A stretch of 64,000 nucleotides of DNA from Methylomonas koyamae (GTDB taxonomy: Bacteria; Pseudomonadota; Gammaproteobacteria; Methylococcales; Methylomonadaceae): contig NZ_AP019777.1 of NCBI RefSeq assembly GCF_019669905.1, positions 1,426,001-1,490,000 on the forward strand, written 5' to 3'. The stretch's first letter is position 1, and each line of letters begins with the position of its first letter. The notes below the pieces were generated by a model. It was not told the DNA's origin and searched no databases. It saw only the letters and a program-made list of their open reading frames with translations. The position numbers and the translations under genes were made by a program. Of the stretch, positions 43,205 to 52,733 are shown in pieces.

Positions 43205-44138
43205 CGGCGATGCCGACGGCATTTGCAGTCTGATTCAATTGCGGTTGGCATATCCGCGAGAGTCTTTGCTGGTGACCGGAGTTAAACGCGATATCGGATT
43301 GCTTACTCGGGTGGAGGCAACGCCTGGCGACGAGGTGGTTGTGCTGGACGTATCCCTGGACCGAAACCGAGATGCGCTGATGAGGTTGCTGGATAAAGGC
43401 GTCGGAATTTTTTACATGGACCACCATTTTCCCGGCGAAATACCGTGCCATTCTGGTTTGACGGCAGAAATCGATACCGATGCCAATGTTTGCACTAGCC
43501 TATTGATGGACCGTTTTTTGGGTGCGTGCTACACCGCGTGGGCGGTAACGGGGGCTTTCGGCGACAATTTGGATGCCACAGCCTATCGGGCGGCCGGGGC
43601 GCTGAATATGTCGGCTCAAGAATTGCATGATTTAAAGCAATTAGGAATCTGTATCAATTACAACGCATACGGTGACGATATTTGCGATCTGCATATACCT
43701 CCCGATTTGTTGTACAAAGAGCTGGTTGGCTATCGTTCGCCATTGGAGTTTATCGGCGATAAACCGCATTTGTATCGACAGCTGCTGGAGGGCTATGCCC
43801 AGGACATGGATTCAGTAGCGCAAGTCCAAGCATATTTTGCAACGGATAGCGTTGCCGTATTCGTGTTGCCCGATCAAAAATGGGCTCGGCGCGTCAGTGG
43901 TGTCTGGGGGAATGAATTGGCGAATCGCTATCCGGACAGGGCGCATGCCGTTTTGAACCGGAATCGGAACGGTGGGTTTCAGGTAAGTGTACGGGCTCCT
44001 TTAAACAATAAAGCGGGAGCGGATGAGTTGTGCAGACAATTCTCGGGCGGGGGGCGCAAGGCTGCTGCCGGTATTGACAATCTGCGTGCAGAGTATATCG
44101 ATAACTTTATTTCGGCTTTTCAAGCTAAATATTCGTAA
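43185..44138 (+). CDS. DHH family phosphoesterase
   Basis: This 317-residue protein has the DHH-superfamily motifs: DVFNGDADGICSLIQLRL (first Asp pair, about 4-21), VVVLDVSLDRN, and FYMDHHFPGEI (the DHH signature, about 86-96), then a C-terminal DHHA1-like FSGGGRKAAAGID. It should be a metal-dependent phosphoesterase. Its 20-bp overlap with cysC suggests a linked role; DHH enzymes such as NrnA hydrolyse pAp, a by-product of PAPS use, so pAp is a reasonable candidate substrate, but this is inference. Confidence 0.82.
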   Translation: MNIDVFNGDADGICSLIQLRLAYPRESLLVTGVKRDIGLLTRVEATPGDEVVVLDVSLDRNRDALMRLLDKGVGIFYMDHHFPGEIPCHSGLTAEIDTDANVCTSLLMDRFLGACYTAWAVTGAFGDNLDATAYRAAGALNMSAQELHDLKQLGICINYNAYGDDICDLHIPPDLLYKELVGYRSPLEFIGDKPHLYRQLLEGYAQDMDSVAQVQAYFATDSVAVFVLPDQKWARRVSGVWGNELANRYPDRAHAVLNRNRNGGFQVSVRAPLNNKAGADELCRQFSGGGRKAAAGIDNLRAEYIDNFISAFQAKYS

Positions 44139-44318
44139 TCCATGCCGATGGAGCTTTGAAAAAATCTAAATCATCTTGGGGGCGACTTTCCAATAGCGTG
44201 ACAAGATTCGATATACTTGAACTAAGTTTCTATATGGCCATCGTGGTTGTCGCTGTGAGGATGGCGGGTTGAGTTCTCACGCTTTAAATGACTTTTTATT
44301 GCCTCCGTGCGGAGAACA

Positions 44319-45257
44319 ATGTTCTATTTTCTTTATTATATTTCCGATTATTGCCTGGCGTTTTGGCTACGCCGGTTTGATAATTGTCGTCGAGCGTTTA
44401 TAAATGCCTGTTCCAGTAAGCGCTGTTGTTGGGTTTTTATGGGAATTTTGGTTTCGTTTGGATTAGAAGCCAATAATCAAGCCGTTAAACCGACATCGTA
44501 TAAAGAAAACGCGGAAGTGAAAAATCCGGCAAATGATGTTAAGAATAACGCTGCCGACCCTTTAAATAATCAGGTTTCACATAAAGATGGGGCTGATAAA
44601 CAGGGAGAGTCCGGGCCCGTTCAGAATGCTTCGCTCAGTCGGGTCGCTTTGCCGCAACAAGGATATGTAACGATAGATTCGGTGCTTGCCGGCAGAATGA
44701 CTAGGCCTTCCGCGTATCAGGCTGGATTTGCTAGGGAAAGCGGCCTTGGTGTCCCGCCTTATTTTCAGTCAGGCGTGGGAACTTTTTATGAAGATGTACT
44801 CGATTCGGTTCGCGATACTATAGGCGATACGGTATACAGCAAACTCTTGTGGACATATTACGATATCAAGGAGATTGATAACTTAATTTATGCAAAAATG
44901 GCGCAATATGATTTTAGTCGCAGTGTCGTCGCCGAAGGATATAGGGGAATTAAAGGGCTGAACCATCAATTCGGTGCGAGCATTATGGTGGGCAATTCAC
45001 TAGGCGTATCGAACGGAAACACCATGTTCCAGGATGATATGGTAAAAGCGGTGTCGGGTAGTAACGAGAAGGCGGTGTTAAATATTCCAGAGCAAAATTT
45101 TGGAAATATCGAACATGATACTATTGATAACAGTTATTTCGCCTTAATCCTAAGGATTATGACAATAACGAATATTATATATGCCATGTTGGCTGTTTTT
45201 CTAAGCGGCTTGCTCTTGCGGCTCTTCAGGTTTTTTATCAAGCAAGATCTGAGTTGA
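44319..45257 (+). CDS. Membrane-associated protein of unknown function
   Basis: I do not recognise this protein of about 312 residues. ATG 44319 is preceded by GGAG; a GTG at 44307 would add four residues. It has a hydrophobic, Cys- and Arg-rich N-terminal segment (about 1-53, WVFMGILVSFGLEA), a polar Asn/Lys-rich linker, then a folded-looking region (VGTFYEDVLDSVRDTIGDTVYSKLLWTYYDIKEIDN). A C-terminal membrane helix (IIYAMLAVFLSGLLLRLFRFF) is followed by a few basic residues. It stands alone and converges with the adaptor gene at 45269 (11-bp gap). Confidence 0.6.
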   Translation: MFYFLYYISDYCLAFWLRRFDNCRRAFINACSSKRCCWVFMGILVSFGLEANNQAVKPTSYKENAEVKNPANDVKNNAADPLNNQVSHKDGADKQGESGPVQNASLSRVALPQQGYVTIDSVLAGRMTRPSAYQAGFARESGLGVPPYFQSGVGTFYEDVLDSVRDTIGDTVYSKLLWTYYDIKEIDNLIYAKMAQYDFSRSVVAEGYRGIKGLNHQFGASIMVGNSLGVSNGNTMFQDDMVKAVSGSNEKAVLNIPEQNFGNIEHDTIDNSYFALILRIMTITNIIYAMLAVFLSGLLLRLFRFFIKQDLS

Positions 45258-45268
45258 ATAACAGTTGT

Positions 45269-46270
45269 TTAATTTAGTTCGATTTTAACGTTGACTTCAA
45301 GTCCGACCGGAGCATGTAAAGGCGATTCAGGATCGATAAATACTTGAATGACGTCGATATCCTTGCGTTCGGTGGCGGTTTTGGCGAAAACGGTCTTTTT
45401 GCCCATGATTTGTTTCACTAAAGACACGCGCGCAGGAATTTCTTTATCGCCCAATCCGCGGCCAAACAAAATCGCCTTTTGCCCGGCGCGCAACAATAAG
45501 GCGTAGTTCTCATCCACTTCCGCCCGCACCCGCAATTTGCTCAGATCGCCCAGTAATAATACCGGTTCTGGGCTGCTGGTCGAAAATGTAGACTCGCCGA
45601 CGCGCAAGATATTTTCCAGCACGGTTCCGTCGATCGGCGCAACCAGAAATGTTTCAGCGAAACTCTGTTGAGCCGCTTTTAACCGCGCTTCGGCAACCGC
45701 CACTTGAGCTAGTGCCGCTTGTTTGTCCACATCGCGGACGTAGTTTGTCAGATAGCGGGTTTCCGATAGTAAACGCAGGCTGTCTGCTTGCTTGAGTTTT
45801 GCGCTGGTTTCCGCCAAGTCGCGTTCGTCTTCCGAGGCAAATTTGCTATTTTGCAGCCGATCGATCCGTTCGAGTTTACGGCGCGCATATTCCGCGTCCA
45901 AGGCAGATACCTTTTGCGCGTTTTTTTTGGCTTCGATTTCGTAGGGATTGATGCCGGCCATGACTTTTTCCAAATCGGCTTTGGCAGCTGCCAATTGCGC
46001 TTCTGCTACCGTAACCGCGAGTTGCTCTTCGGCGTTTTTTTGAAGAGCAAGGATGTCGCCAGCTTTAACCTGTTGGCCCAGTTCTACTTTATATTCGCCG
46101 AGAATTCCAGGATGTTTGAATGCCACTCGGCGAATTTCGTTGGCCGGCTCGATATAGCCTATTCCTTGTATCCTCCGTGGTTCCGGTCCGGACTGATCGG
46201 CTTGAAGCAAAGGGCTGCCGAGAGTAATCAGCAAAGCGGTAATCAATGAGGCGGGGCGTCGCATATTCAA
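45269..46270 (-). CDS. Periplasmic adaptor (HlyD/DevB-like) of an ABC exporter
   Basis: This 333-residue membrane-fusion protein has a signal sequence (RPASLITALLITLGSPLLQA), then a biotinyl-lipoyl-like segment (GILGEYKVELGQQVKAGDILA), an alpha-hairpin rich in Ala, Lys and Glu, and the returning VAPIDGTVLENILRVGES. DevB-type adaptors link an ABC transporter to an outer-membrane channel. Its 5' end overlaps the ATPase gene by four bases; it is the third gene of the minus-strand set permease-ATPase-adaptor. No TolC-like gene is adjacent. Confidence 0.87.
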   Translation of the reverse strand: MNMRRPASLITALLITLGSPLLQADQSGPEPRRIQGIGYIEPANEIRRVAFKHPGILGEYKVELGQQVKAGDILALQKNAEEQLAVTVAEAQLAAAKADLEKVMAGINPYEIEAKKNAQKVSALDAEYARRKLERIDRLQNSKFASEDERDLAETSAKLKQADSLRLLSETRYLTNYVRDVDKQAALAQVAVAEARLKAAQQSFAETFLVAPIDGTVLENILRVGESTFSTSSPEPVLLLGDLSKLRVRAEVDENYALLLRAGQKAILFGRGLGDKEIPARVSLVKQIMGKKTVFAKTATERKDIDVIQVFIDPESPLHAPVGLEVNVKIELN

Positions 46271-47010
46271 AATCCGGGAGGGTGGTCCAAATTGGTTTCA
46301 GTATAGAAAGTATTTTCCGTTGCCGCAGTCTGCTGGCGCTCGACCAGTAGGCCGTCCGCTATCGATAGGATTCTATCGAACAACGGTAGCATTCTGGTGT
46401 CATGAGTCACCACGACCAGGACCGCATTTTCTATACGGGCTTGTTCGAGTAATAGCTCGACTACGGTTTTACCGGTATTCCAGTCGAGCGCAGCGGTGGG
46501 TTCGTCGGCCAAAACGATAGAAGGGCGATGCAGCAGCGCCCGGCCGATGGCGACCCGTTGGCGTTGGCCGCCGCTTAATTGACTAGGGTATTTGTGTCTA
46601 AGCGGTTGAAGCTGCAATCTATCCAATAGCTTGTTGACGCGTTGGTCAATATCGGGTTGCGTCATGCCGGCATTGCGTCCGATGACGGATAAATTATCAT
46701 CGATCGTCAGAAACGGTAACAGCTGCGCTTGTTGGAATATAAAACCCAATTTCTGCCGGCGGACCTCGGTCAGGCTGCTCTTGTCGGAAAAATTGACAGG
46801 GTTATTTTCGACCAATAATTCCCCGTTACTTGGCGCTAAAAGGCATCCTAAGATCGACAGCAACGTGGTTTTTCCGGAACCGGATGGGCCAACTAATACG
46901 GAGGCTTGCCCTTGGGAAAATTCGAGATCCACGCGCTTTAGCACCTGTTCGACAAGGTCGCCGCTGCCGTAACTCTTGGTAATGCCTCGGCAGACTAAAA
47001 CGTTTTTCAT
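46267..47010 (-). CDS. ABC transporter ATP-binding protein (DevA/LolD-like)
   Basis: This 247-residue ATPase starts at ATG 47010, which overlaps the permease stop (ATGA). Walker A is GPSGSGKTT, the signature is QLSGGQRQRVAIGRALLHRP, and Walker B is IVLADEPTAALD, with the H-loop VVTHD. Sequence and order place it with the MacB/LolD/DevA group that powers lipid, lipoprotein or glycolipid export. It is translationally coupled to the permease and to the adaptor. Confidence 0.93.
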   Translation of the reverse strand: MKNVLVCRGITKSYGSGDLVEQVLKRVDLEFSQGQASVLVGPSGSGKTTLLSILGCLLAPSNGELLVENNPVNFSDKSSLTEVRRQKLGFIFQQAQLLPFLTIDDNLSVIGRNAGMTQPDIDQRVNKLLDRLQLQPLRHKYPSQLSGGQRQRVAIGRALLHRPSIVLADEPTAALDWNTGKTVVELLLEQARIENAVLVVVTHDTRMLPLFDRILSIADGLLVERQQTAATENTFYTETNLDHPPGF

Positions 47011-48143
47011 CAGTGAAATACCGAGACAGGGTCCAATTTGAAAACGGCACGGATCGAAAACCAGGAGGCGGCTATGCAGCACAGTATTGAAAAAGCTATT
47101 AGGCTGAATGAAACGAAGGGTGTGGTTTCCAAAGGGATTGGGCTACGTGCAGAGATGTTGCAGGCAATCATGAATAGTGCTGAGCCGACAAGCATGCCCA
47201 ATCCACCCAAGATTAAGCTTTGGGCTAGAACAATTTGACGTAAGGTTTTTTGATGAAAACCCAAAGCTAGCAATGTTGCGTAGTTGTCAATATGGTCCTG
47301 GGTTATGGCAAACAAAGTTTGGCTCATGATGACAGAACCGACTAGCAAACCCAAAAGTGCCGTGATAATTACGGTGATGCCCACACCGGTTTCCAGCATC
47401 CAATATTTCACTGACCTTTCGGCAAATTCCTTAGTGGTTAGAACTTCGACTTCTGCTACTTCCTTGGCTATGCGGTCACGTACTTCAAATAAGTTATAAC
47501 CGGGATCGATACGGGCCAAAACATAGGATATTTCGTCATCCCGATATAGTCGCGCATAATTCAAAGCGTTTTTGATAGATGTAAAAACGAAAGGAGAGGC
47601 GGTAAAAGTACGGACGCCCTTCGATATTCCGCCAACAATAACGCTTTTTTCCTCCATTTCCGCTTTGTCGTCGATATTGCTGACGCCTAATGCGTCAGAT
47701 GATAATTCGTCTACGATAACAGTGTCTGGTAGATGGATGGAATCAATTGAACCCGACTTCATGTTCCATGGTGTTCCTGCATTTCCTATGTCAATACCAA
47801 TTAGTTCAACCGTGATGCGTTTGCCTTGCGGATGTTGCCAATTCACCCAGGTCACTAACAAACCTTCAGCCCAATCTACGCCTTTAACGCTACTGACTTG
47901 CTGAATCCGATGACGCGGAAGTGGATTTCCAAAATCAAACGTACGGGTTGCTTTTGGCATCACCCAGATATCGACGGCTGCGTGATTGATAATTGCACTG
48001 TTCGTATTAACCCAGCCGACTAACAGTCCAATTTGTGCCGCTGCGAGAAAAAAAGCGATTGCGATGCCAACTACTGTGATGGAAAATCGCATACGGTTAT
48101 GAAGTAGCATCATTGTGGATACGGACTTTACAACTGATTTCAT
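47010..48143 (-). CDS. FtsX-like ABC transporter permease (DevC-like)
   Basis: This 377-residue permease has an N-terminal helix (FSITVVGIAIAFFLAAAQIGLLVG), a large periplasmic domain (about 50-255), and three C-terminal helices (GVGITVIITALLGLLVGSVIMS, LILGGLGMLVGSALFMIA, LIAFSILCCIAASWFSI), the FtsX/MacB arrangement. It leads the three-gene exporter. The cargo is unknown; homologous DevBCA systems export glycolipids or lipids for cell-envelope layers. Confidence 0.9.
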   Translation of the reverse strand: MKSVVKSVSTMMLLHNRMRFSITVVGIAIAFFLAAAQIGLLVGWVNTNSAIINHAAVDIWVMPKATRTFDFGNPLPRHRIQQVSSVKGVDWAEGLLVTWVNWQHPQGKRITVELIGIDIGNAGTPWNMKSGSIDSIHLPDTVIVDELSSDALGVSNIDDKAEMEEKSVIVGGISKGVRTFTASPFVFTSIKNALNYARLYRDDEISYVLARIDPGYNLFEVRDRIAKEVAEVEVLTTKEFAERSVKYWMLETGVGITVIITALLGLLVGSVIMSQTLFAITQDHIDNYATLLALGFHQKTLRQIVLAQSLILGGLGMLVGSALFMIACNISARSPIPLETTPFVSFSLIAFSILCCIAASWFSIRAVFKLDPVSVFH

Positions 48144-48732
48144 GAGTGGGCAGGGGGCAAATTGAGGTAAGCTTTAGCGAGCGTCAGCGATAACATTATG
48201 ATCAAGTTCATTAAAAGATGCGATTGGCAGTATATCATTCACGCGGAGCAAGCATAAAAACGGCATAAACTATTATGGCGACGATATTCACATATAAGCA
48301 GTCATTTTCGTAGGAGTGTCGGTTCTCTAACAAAAATAAACAAAGTCTTTAACGTATTGGTTTTCAGCAACAAACGCTGAAAATCGTGGAAACGGATCGA
48401 ACGCGAAGTGAAGATTTTTAGTCCGTGTAGCCTTAGCGCCGGGCGGGTTATCGCAGCGAAGCGGAGAATACCTGCAAGGCCTCGCGAAACGGCGTCAAGT
48501 TATGCGGAGCGGATGTTTCGGTCCCCTTGCTGGGTCGAAACGGGGCGAAGCGGACGAGATCGGGGTCGCCAAAGTCATAAGCCGTCGCGTAATTTTTGTC
48601 GATTTTTTCTAGCAGGAGGCCCGAAAAAATCTTTCGGCAAAAAATAGCGACTCTCCGATTGACTGGTGTTCTATGCGTTTTACCGCAAATAGAAAGAAGC
48701 TTTTCAGCTAGTCCCCGTTTATGCTCCGGCTA
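48144..48732. other. Intergenic region between the exporter and the IS island
   Basis: About 590 bp without a convincing gene. An open frame at 48408-48647 has a strongly biased composition (many Arg, Gly, Lys), no ribosome site and no recognisable motif, and I do not call it. The region contains GC-rich, repeat-like GCGAAGCGGA words of unclear meaning. The promoter for the exporter genes should lie at about 48150-48350, but no clear boxes were seen. Confidence 0.5.
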
Positions 48733-48792
48733 ACAGAGTGGTGAAAAGCCATATACCGGTCTGTAATTTAATAGGGAAATGGCTTTATTTAA
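48733..48792. repeat. Half of a MITE of the GCAGGTTGGTG family (truncated at IS5)
   Basis: ACAGAGTGGTGAAAAGCCAT and the following bases match the reverse complement of the right half of the MITE at 50829. The copy ends at the TTAA target of the IS5 copy at 48793, and no clear continuation was found on the other side of that IS. Confidence 0.65.
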
Positions 48793-50007
48793 GGGAACCT
48801 CTAAAAATTGCGCCCGGCGAGTAAAATGAGTCGGAGCTAAAGACTTTTGGAGAGCAGAGATGAAGGCAGCACAAGACGACCTTTTCGGTTCCCTGTTTGA
48901 ACATCGTGATCGTCGGATCGATCGGCTGGGTAATCCGTTGTTGGAATTAGAGGCGCAAGTGGATTGGGAGGCGTTCCGTCCGTTGCTGGATCAAGTGCGT
49001 CACAAAGTCCGTAAATCATCTGCCGGGCGTAAGCCTTGGGATGGTGTGTTGATGTTCAAAGCGTTGGTCATCGCCAGCCTCTACAATCTGAGCGACGAGC
49101 AACTGGAGTTTCAAATCGAAGACCGGCGTAGTTTCCAGCGTTTTATTGGTTTGTCGGATGCCAAGCACGCACCGGATCGCAACAGTTTCTGGCTGTTTCG
49201 CGAGTCGCTCAAGGCGTTGAAATTGACCGAAACCTTGTTCAATGAATTCAACCGGCAATTGGATCGCGCCGGTCTGATTGCCCGCAAGGGTCAGCTGATT
49301 GACGCCAGCTTCGTCAAGGCGCCGGTGCAGCGTAATACGCCGGACGAAAACGCTCGGATTAAAGCCGGCGAAACCGTCGAGGACTGGTCAGCCTCCAAAC
49401 GCAGTCAGAAGGATACCGATGCGCGCTGGACCAAGAAAGGCGACAAGAGCTATTACGGGTACAAGAATCACGTCAACGTTGATAATGCCCACAAGTTAGT
49501 GCGCAAATACACGGTCACCGATGCCAGCGTCCACGACTCCCAAGCCCTGAACGGCTTGCTCGATAGCGGCAACACCAGCCACGCGGTGTGGGCCGACAGT
49601 GCGTACCGATCCGAAGCCACGGAAGCCAGCCTTAAAGCGCAAGGTTACCGCAGCCGAATTCACCGTAAAGGGGTGCGCGGCAAACCGCTGTCCGACCGGA
49701 AAAAACAGGGCAATCGCACCCGCTCCCAAACCCGTTGCCGGGTCGAGCACGTGCTTGCCTGGATGGCGCAATGGGGCGGTAAGGTGATCCGTTGCATTGG
49801 CCTAGCCCGCGCCGAAGTGCGTATCGGCTTCATGAATCTGGTGTACAACATGCGACGTTTTTGCGCTATTCGCAGGGTAGCTGCGTCTTGATGCCGCCCA
49901 GCGGAGCTGAAAAGGCTTCGAGTTGAAGGTAGTCCGCTTGGAAATGTCCGCTTTCGAGCGCGTTTTACGCCCCGAATCTGATTAATCGTGGATTTTTACA
50001 GGCTCCC
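48793..50007 (+). mobile_element. IS5-family insertion sequence, copy A (complete)
   Basis: This 1215-bp element has ends GGGAACCTCTAAAAATTG and, complemented, GGGAGCCTGTAAAAATCC. A TTAA target duplication is present at 48789-48792 and 50008-50011, which suits IS5. It carries one intact transposase gene. A nearly identical copy in inverted orientation lies at 59076-60288. Confidence 0.92.
48860..49891 (+). CDS. IS5 family transposase (copy A)
   Basis: This intact 343-residue DDE transposase has [28 protein letters not shown] at the N-terminal DNA-binding part, [23 protein letters not shown] (first Asp), [16 protein letters not shown] (second Asp) and [16 protein letters not shown] (catalytic Glu). 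It differs from the copy B protein at only a handful of residues, such as MKAAQ versus MTVAQ and VLAWMA versus VFAWMA. Confidence 0.93.
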   Translation: MKAAQDDLFGSLFEHRDRRIDRLGNPLLELEAQVDWEAFRPLLDQVRHKVRKSSAGRKPWDGVLMFKALVIASLYNLSDEQLEFQIEDRRSFQRFIGLSDAKHAPDRNSFWLFRESLKALKLTETLFNEFNRQLDRAGLIARKGQLIDASFVKAPVQRNTPDENARIKAGETVEDWSASKRSQKDTDARWTKKGDKSYYGYKNHVNVDNAHKLVRKYTVTDASVHDSQALNGLLDSGNTSHAVWADSAYRSEATEASLKAQGYRSRIHRKGVRGKPLSDRKKQGNRTRSQTRCRVEHVLAWMAQWGGKVIRCIGLARAEVRIGFMNLVYNMRRFCAIRRVAAS

Positions 50008-50019
50008 TTAAGTAATCAC

Positions 50020-51149
50020 GTATAACGAATTTTAAATTGATTGCCTACGGAGTCCATCAGCTTAGTAACCTCTTCACGTAACTGTTGTTTGGACCAAGTA
50101 ACGAAGCATCGCCAATGGTATTTGGCGTGTTTCCAGAGAATTTCGATAAGATTGAGTTCTGGACTGTAAGGCGGTCAATGCAACAAGACTAAACGGTGCT
50201 CAACCAGCCATTCATCAAATTTGGCTATGTTGAAGTGGTGATGCATCGTGGCATTATCGAGCACGACGACGGTCAGCGGCATCTGTTGCTCGCGCTGAGC
50301 CATGCGGTCAATCAAATCGGTGACATGAGCGCGTTTTGATAGATTGGTTATTCAAGTCATACCAGAGGCGACCGGTGGAAAACTCCAGGCCGCCGATGAC
50401 ATTGATACGCTGTAGGCCTGAGCTGGTGTCAGCGCGATGTGGGTTACCCTTGGGTGCCCAGGCTCTTTGCTCATTAGGGCTGTTCGAAAAGTCGCTTTCG
50501 TCCAGATAGAACAGGCTCACTTGGTTCGTTTGGGTGGCGGCCGGCATGCGTTTCAGGTTGGCGTGCGCCGCCTGGAAGTGTTCTGGATTGCGTTTTTTTC
50601 AACGAGAGTCGAGTTCGGGTAAACGACGGGCCGCGTTTCCTCAGTTGCCGTGCCAGAGTGTCTCGAGGAACCGCCGGCACATCGGGGTGGATTTCCCGCG
50701 AGCGTCGCTCGATTTTGGCCAAGGTACACGGCGTTCGCGGGCTATCCGTTCAGCGGTATCCAGCCACTCTTCGGTGAGTTTGGTCGGGGCGCCGCCTTGA
50801 TGACCGTTTAGCAACCCCATCAGGCCTAGCAGGTTGGTGAAAAACTCTTTTTTGCAACCAATCAGATCTACATTTAGTGCCGCAAGATTGATTCAGCACT
50901 AAATAAAGGCTTCTTCTGGCTAAATTAGTGGCTTGAATATAGTTTTTCACCAACCTGCTAGGCTTTGACCCAGTTGTAGGGCGTCGGCAGGGTAGCACTG
51001 AGAATATCGGCTACTGTGGAAAATGAATGCCCCTTATTAAGGGCTAGTAACCCAAGTGCACGACGACGGTAGTCGGGATAAGGATGATGCTCAGCTAACT
51101 CGTGGAGTGTAATTGATTCTGACTCCGACAATTCAAACGGTGGCAACAT
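50020..51149 (-). pseudogene. Degenerate IS630-family transposase, split by a MITE
   Basis: The minus strand reads an IS630 transposase in pieces. The N-terminus at 51149-50961 is MLPPFELSESESITLHELAEHH. A middle part after the MITE has GLMGLLNGHQGGAPTKLTEEWLDTAERIARERR, then IHPDVPAVPRDTLARQLRKRG. SLFYLDESDFSNSPNEQRAWAPKGNPHR carries a catalytic Asp. The C-terminal PPYSPELNLIEILWKHAKYHWRCF segment ends near 50020. At least two frameshifts (one at an A/T homopolymer near 50600, one near 50335) and an in-frame stop before PPYSPEL are present, so it is inactive. Confidence 0.85.
50829..50958. mobile_element. 130-bp MITE with perfect inverted ends, nested in the IS630 remnant
   Basis: GCAGGTTGGTGAAAAACT at the left is an exact inverted copy of the right end, and both are flanked by TA (50827-50828 and 50959-50960), the usual IS630/Tc1-type target. 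It has no coding capacity. Diverged relatives occur at 48733, about 51199-51328 and 56903-57027. Confidence 0.85.
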
Positions 51150-51198
51150 GGCAAGTTAAGGTTGCGTATCAATGTCATTAGCGTAGCTCATGTTTTTA

Positions 51199-51328
51199 AA
51201 ATGGTTGCCTGTGTTTACTTAGTGCTCTTTTTTGAGATTATATTTTGGTGCCGGTAAATTATTTACCACAAAACAAAGCGTTCTCCCCGCGAAATTAGTG
51301 CCCAGAATATGGTTTTTCACCACGCTGC
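51199..51328. repeat. Diverged copy of the 130-bp MITE
   Basis: The right half (GAAATTAGTGCCCAGAATAT then GGTTTTTCACCACGCTGC) closely follows the right half of the MITE at 50829. The left half is weak, with CTCTTTTTTG and AGATTATATTTTGGTGCCGG as the recognisable matches. It lies in the 372-bp interval between the IS630 remnant and the glycosyltransferase gene, which holds no gene. Confidence 0.65.
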
Positions 51329-51521
51329 TAATGGGCTTTGGAGGCATTTGTCTTGTAGGTGTTGAAAACTCGAATTACAAAATTTTAAAAGGGCAATTAT
51401 TTTAATTTGGATAAGATGGTGTAGATAGCTTTTTGTAAGCAAGTTTACTGTTTATTGATAAAATAATGTAAATAAATTATGCTAAGCTTGCTTTGCAATT
51501 TTAATAAATAAGGAGCCAGGT

Positions 51522-52733
51522 TTGATTCGAATACTTTTTTTTGCTGAGGCGGTAACATTGGCTCATGTTGCTAGATGTATTTCAATCGCCAACAAGCTCC
51601 ATGAACAAGGGAAATATTATATAGGCCTAGCCAGCGATGCCAGATTTGATAAGGTTGTCGGTGAAACATCGTGCCAGAGAATTCCTCTTTATTCTGTTTC
51701 AAGCGAATTTTTCGCCAAAAGATTAGCCACGGGCATGCCAGTATATGATGTTGAAACTCTAAGTAAATATGTAGACGAAGATGTAGGCATTATTAATCAA
51801 TTTCATCCTGACTTTATTTTCGGAGATTTTAGACTTTCATTGGCAATTAGTAGCAAATTAACAAAAATTCCATATGCGACGATTACAAATGCTTATTGGA
51901 GTCCATATGCAAATATTTCTTATCCTGTTCCAGAATTACTGTTGACGAGATTTTTTGGTGTTAATTTTGCGCAGCTATTATTTGACATAGTAAGGCCCGC
52001 TGTCTTTAAGTGCCACTCTCTTGCGCTAAATATAACTTGCATAAAATATGGGTTGCAACCATTTTGCTGCGATATGCGTGATGCCTACACGCACGCTGAT
52101 TACACACTTTATTCAGACATCGAATCGCTCGTACCTATGCACCCATTACCGAAAAATCACATGTTTATAGGGCCTGTTTTATGGTCTGTCCAAGTCCCTT
52201 TGCCAGACTGGTGGGCTTTGATACCTGACGATAGACCGATTATTTTTGTTAGCTTAGGGAGTTCCGGCGATAAAAAACTGCTACCTTTAATTTTACAAAC
52301 AACCAGTAGAATGCCGGTAACCACCATTTGCGCAACAGCAAGTAAAAGTTTTTCTTGCGATGGTTACCCTAATGTTTTCGTGTCAGATTTTCTTCCGGCG
52401 GAAGAAGTTGTCGAAAAAGCCAACATTGTTATCTGTAACGGCGGAAGCCCTATGGTTTATCAGAGTTTAATCAAAGAAAAGGCAGTAATTGGCATCCCAG
52501 CTAATCTTGATCAATATCTTATGATGACAATTACACAAAAAACTGGCAAAGGCATGCTTATTCGTTCTGGTAAATTGAATGCTACCGCATTAGAAAATGC
52601 CATTAATGAATCGTTGAAAATCGCAAATCAAAGTAGTTGGATTGATGAAAGTAGTTTATTCTCAATAGAGAAAATTGAAAATATAATAAACGAGGGTGTT
52701 AAGGAGCCTCTGATTAATTCAGTTTTTCAATAA
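51522..52733 (+). CDS. UDP-glucuronosyl/UDP-glucosyltransferase-like (MGT family) glycosyltransferase, AT-rich
   Basis: This 403-residue GT1-type enzyme starts at TTG 51522, with AGGAG about ten bases upstream and no alternative ATG nearby. It begins MIRILFFAEAVTLAHVARCISIANKL. The C-terminal half has IIFVSLGSSGDKKLLPLIL, FVSDFLPAEEVVEKANIVICNGGSPMVYQSL and IGIPANLDQYLMM, matching the donor-binding part of the MGT/UGT family. Codon use and composition are clearly more AT-rich than in the rest of the window, so it was probably acquired. It is enclosed by IS debris, with no partner biosynthetic genes. Confidence 0.83.
   Translation: MIRILFFAEAVTLAHVARCISIANKLHEQGKYYIGLASDARFDKVVGETSCQRIPLYSVSSEFFAKRLATGMPVYDVETLSKYVDEDVGIINQFHPDFIFGDFRLSLAISSKLTKIPYATITNAYWSPYANISYPVPELLLTRFFGVNFAQLLFDIVRPAVFKCHSLALNITCIKYGLQPFCCDMRDAYTHADYTLYSDIESLVPMHPLPKNHMFIGPVLWSVQVPLPDWWALIPDDRPIIFVSLGSSGDKKLLPLILQTTSRMPVTTICATASKSFSCDGYPNVFVSDFLPAEEVVEKANIVICNGGSPMVYQSLIKEKAVIGIPANLDQYLMMTITQKTGKGMLIRSGKLNATALENAINESLKIANQSSWIDESSLFSIEKIENIINEGVKEPLINSVFQ

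Noticed and set aside
48408..48647. 79-codon frame between the exporter and the IS island
   Set aside because: Composition is biased and arginine-rich, there is no ribosome site, and no motif is present.
50446..50464. TTACCCTTGGGTGCCC in the IS630 remnant looked like another insert
   Set aside because: It encodes the conserved RAWAPKGNPH segment in frame and is therefore normal transposase sequence.
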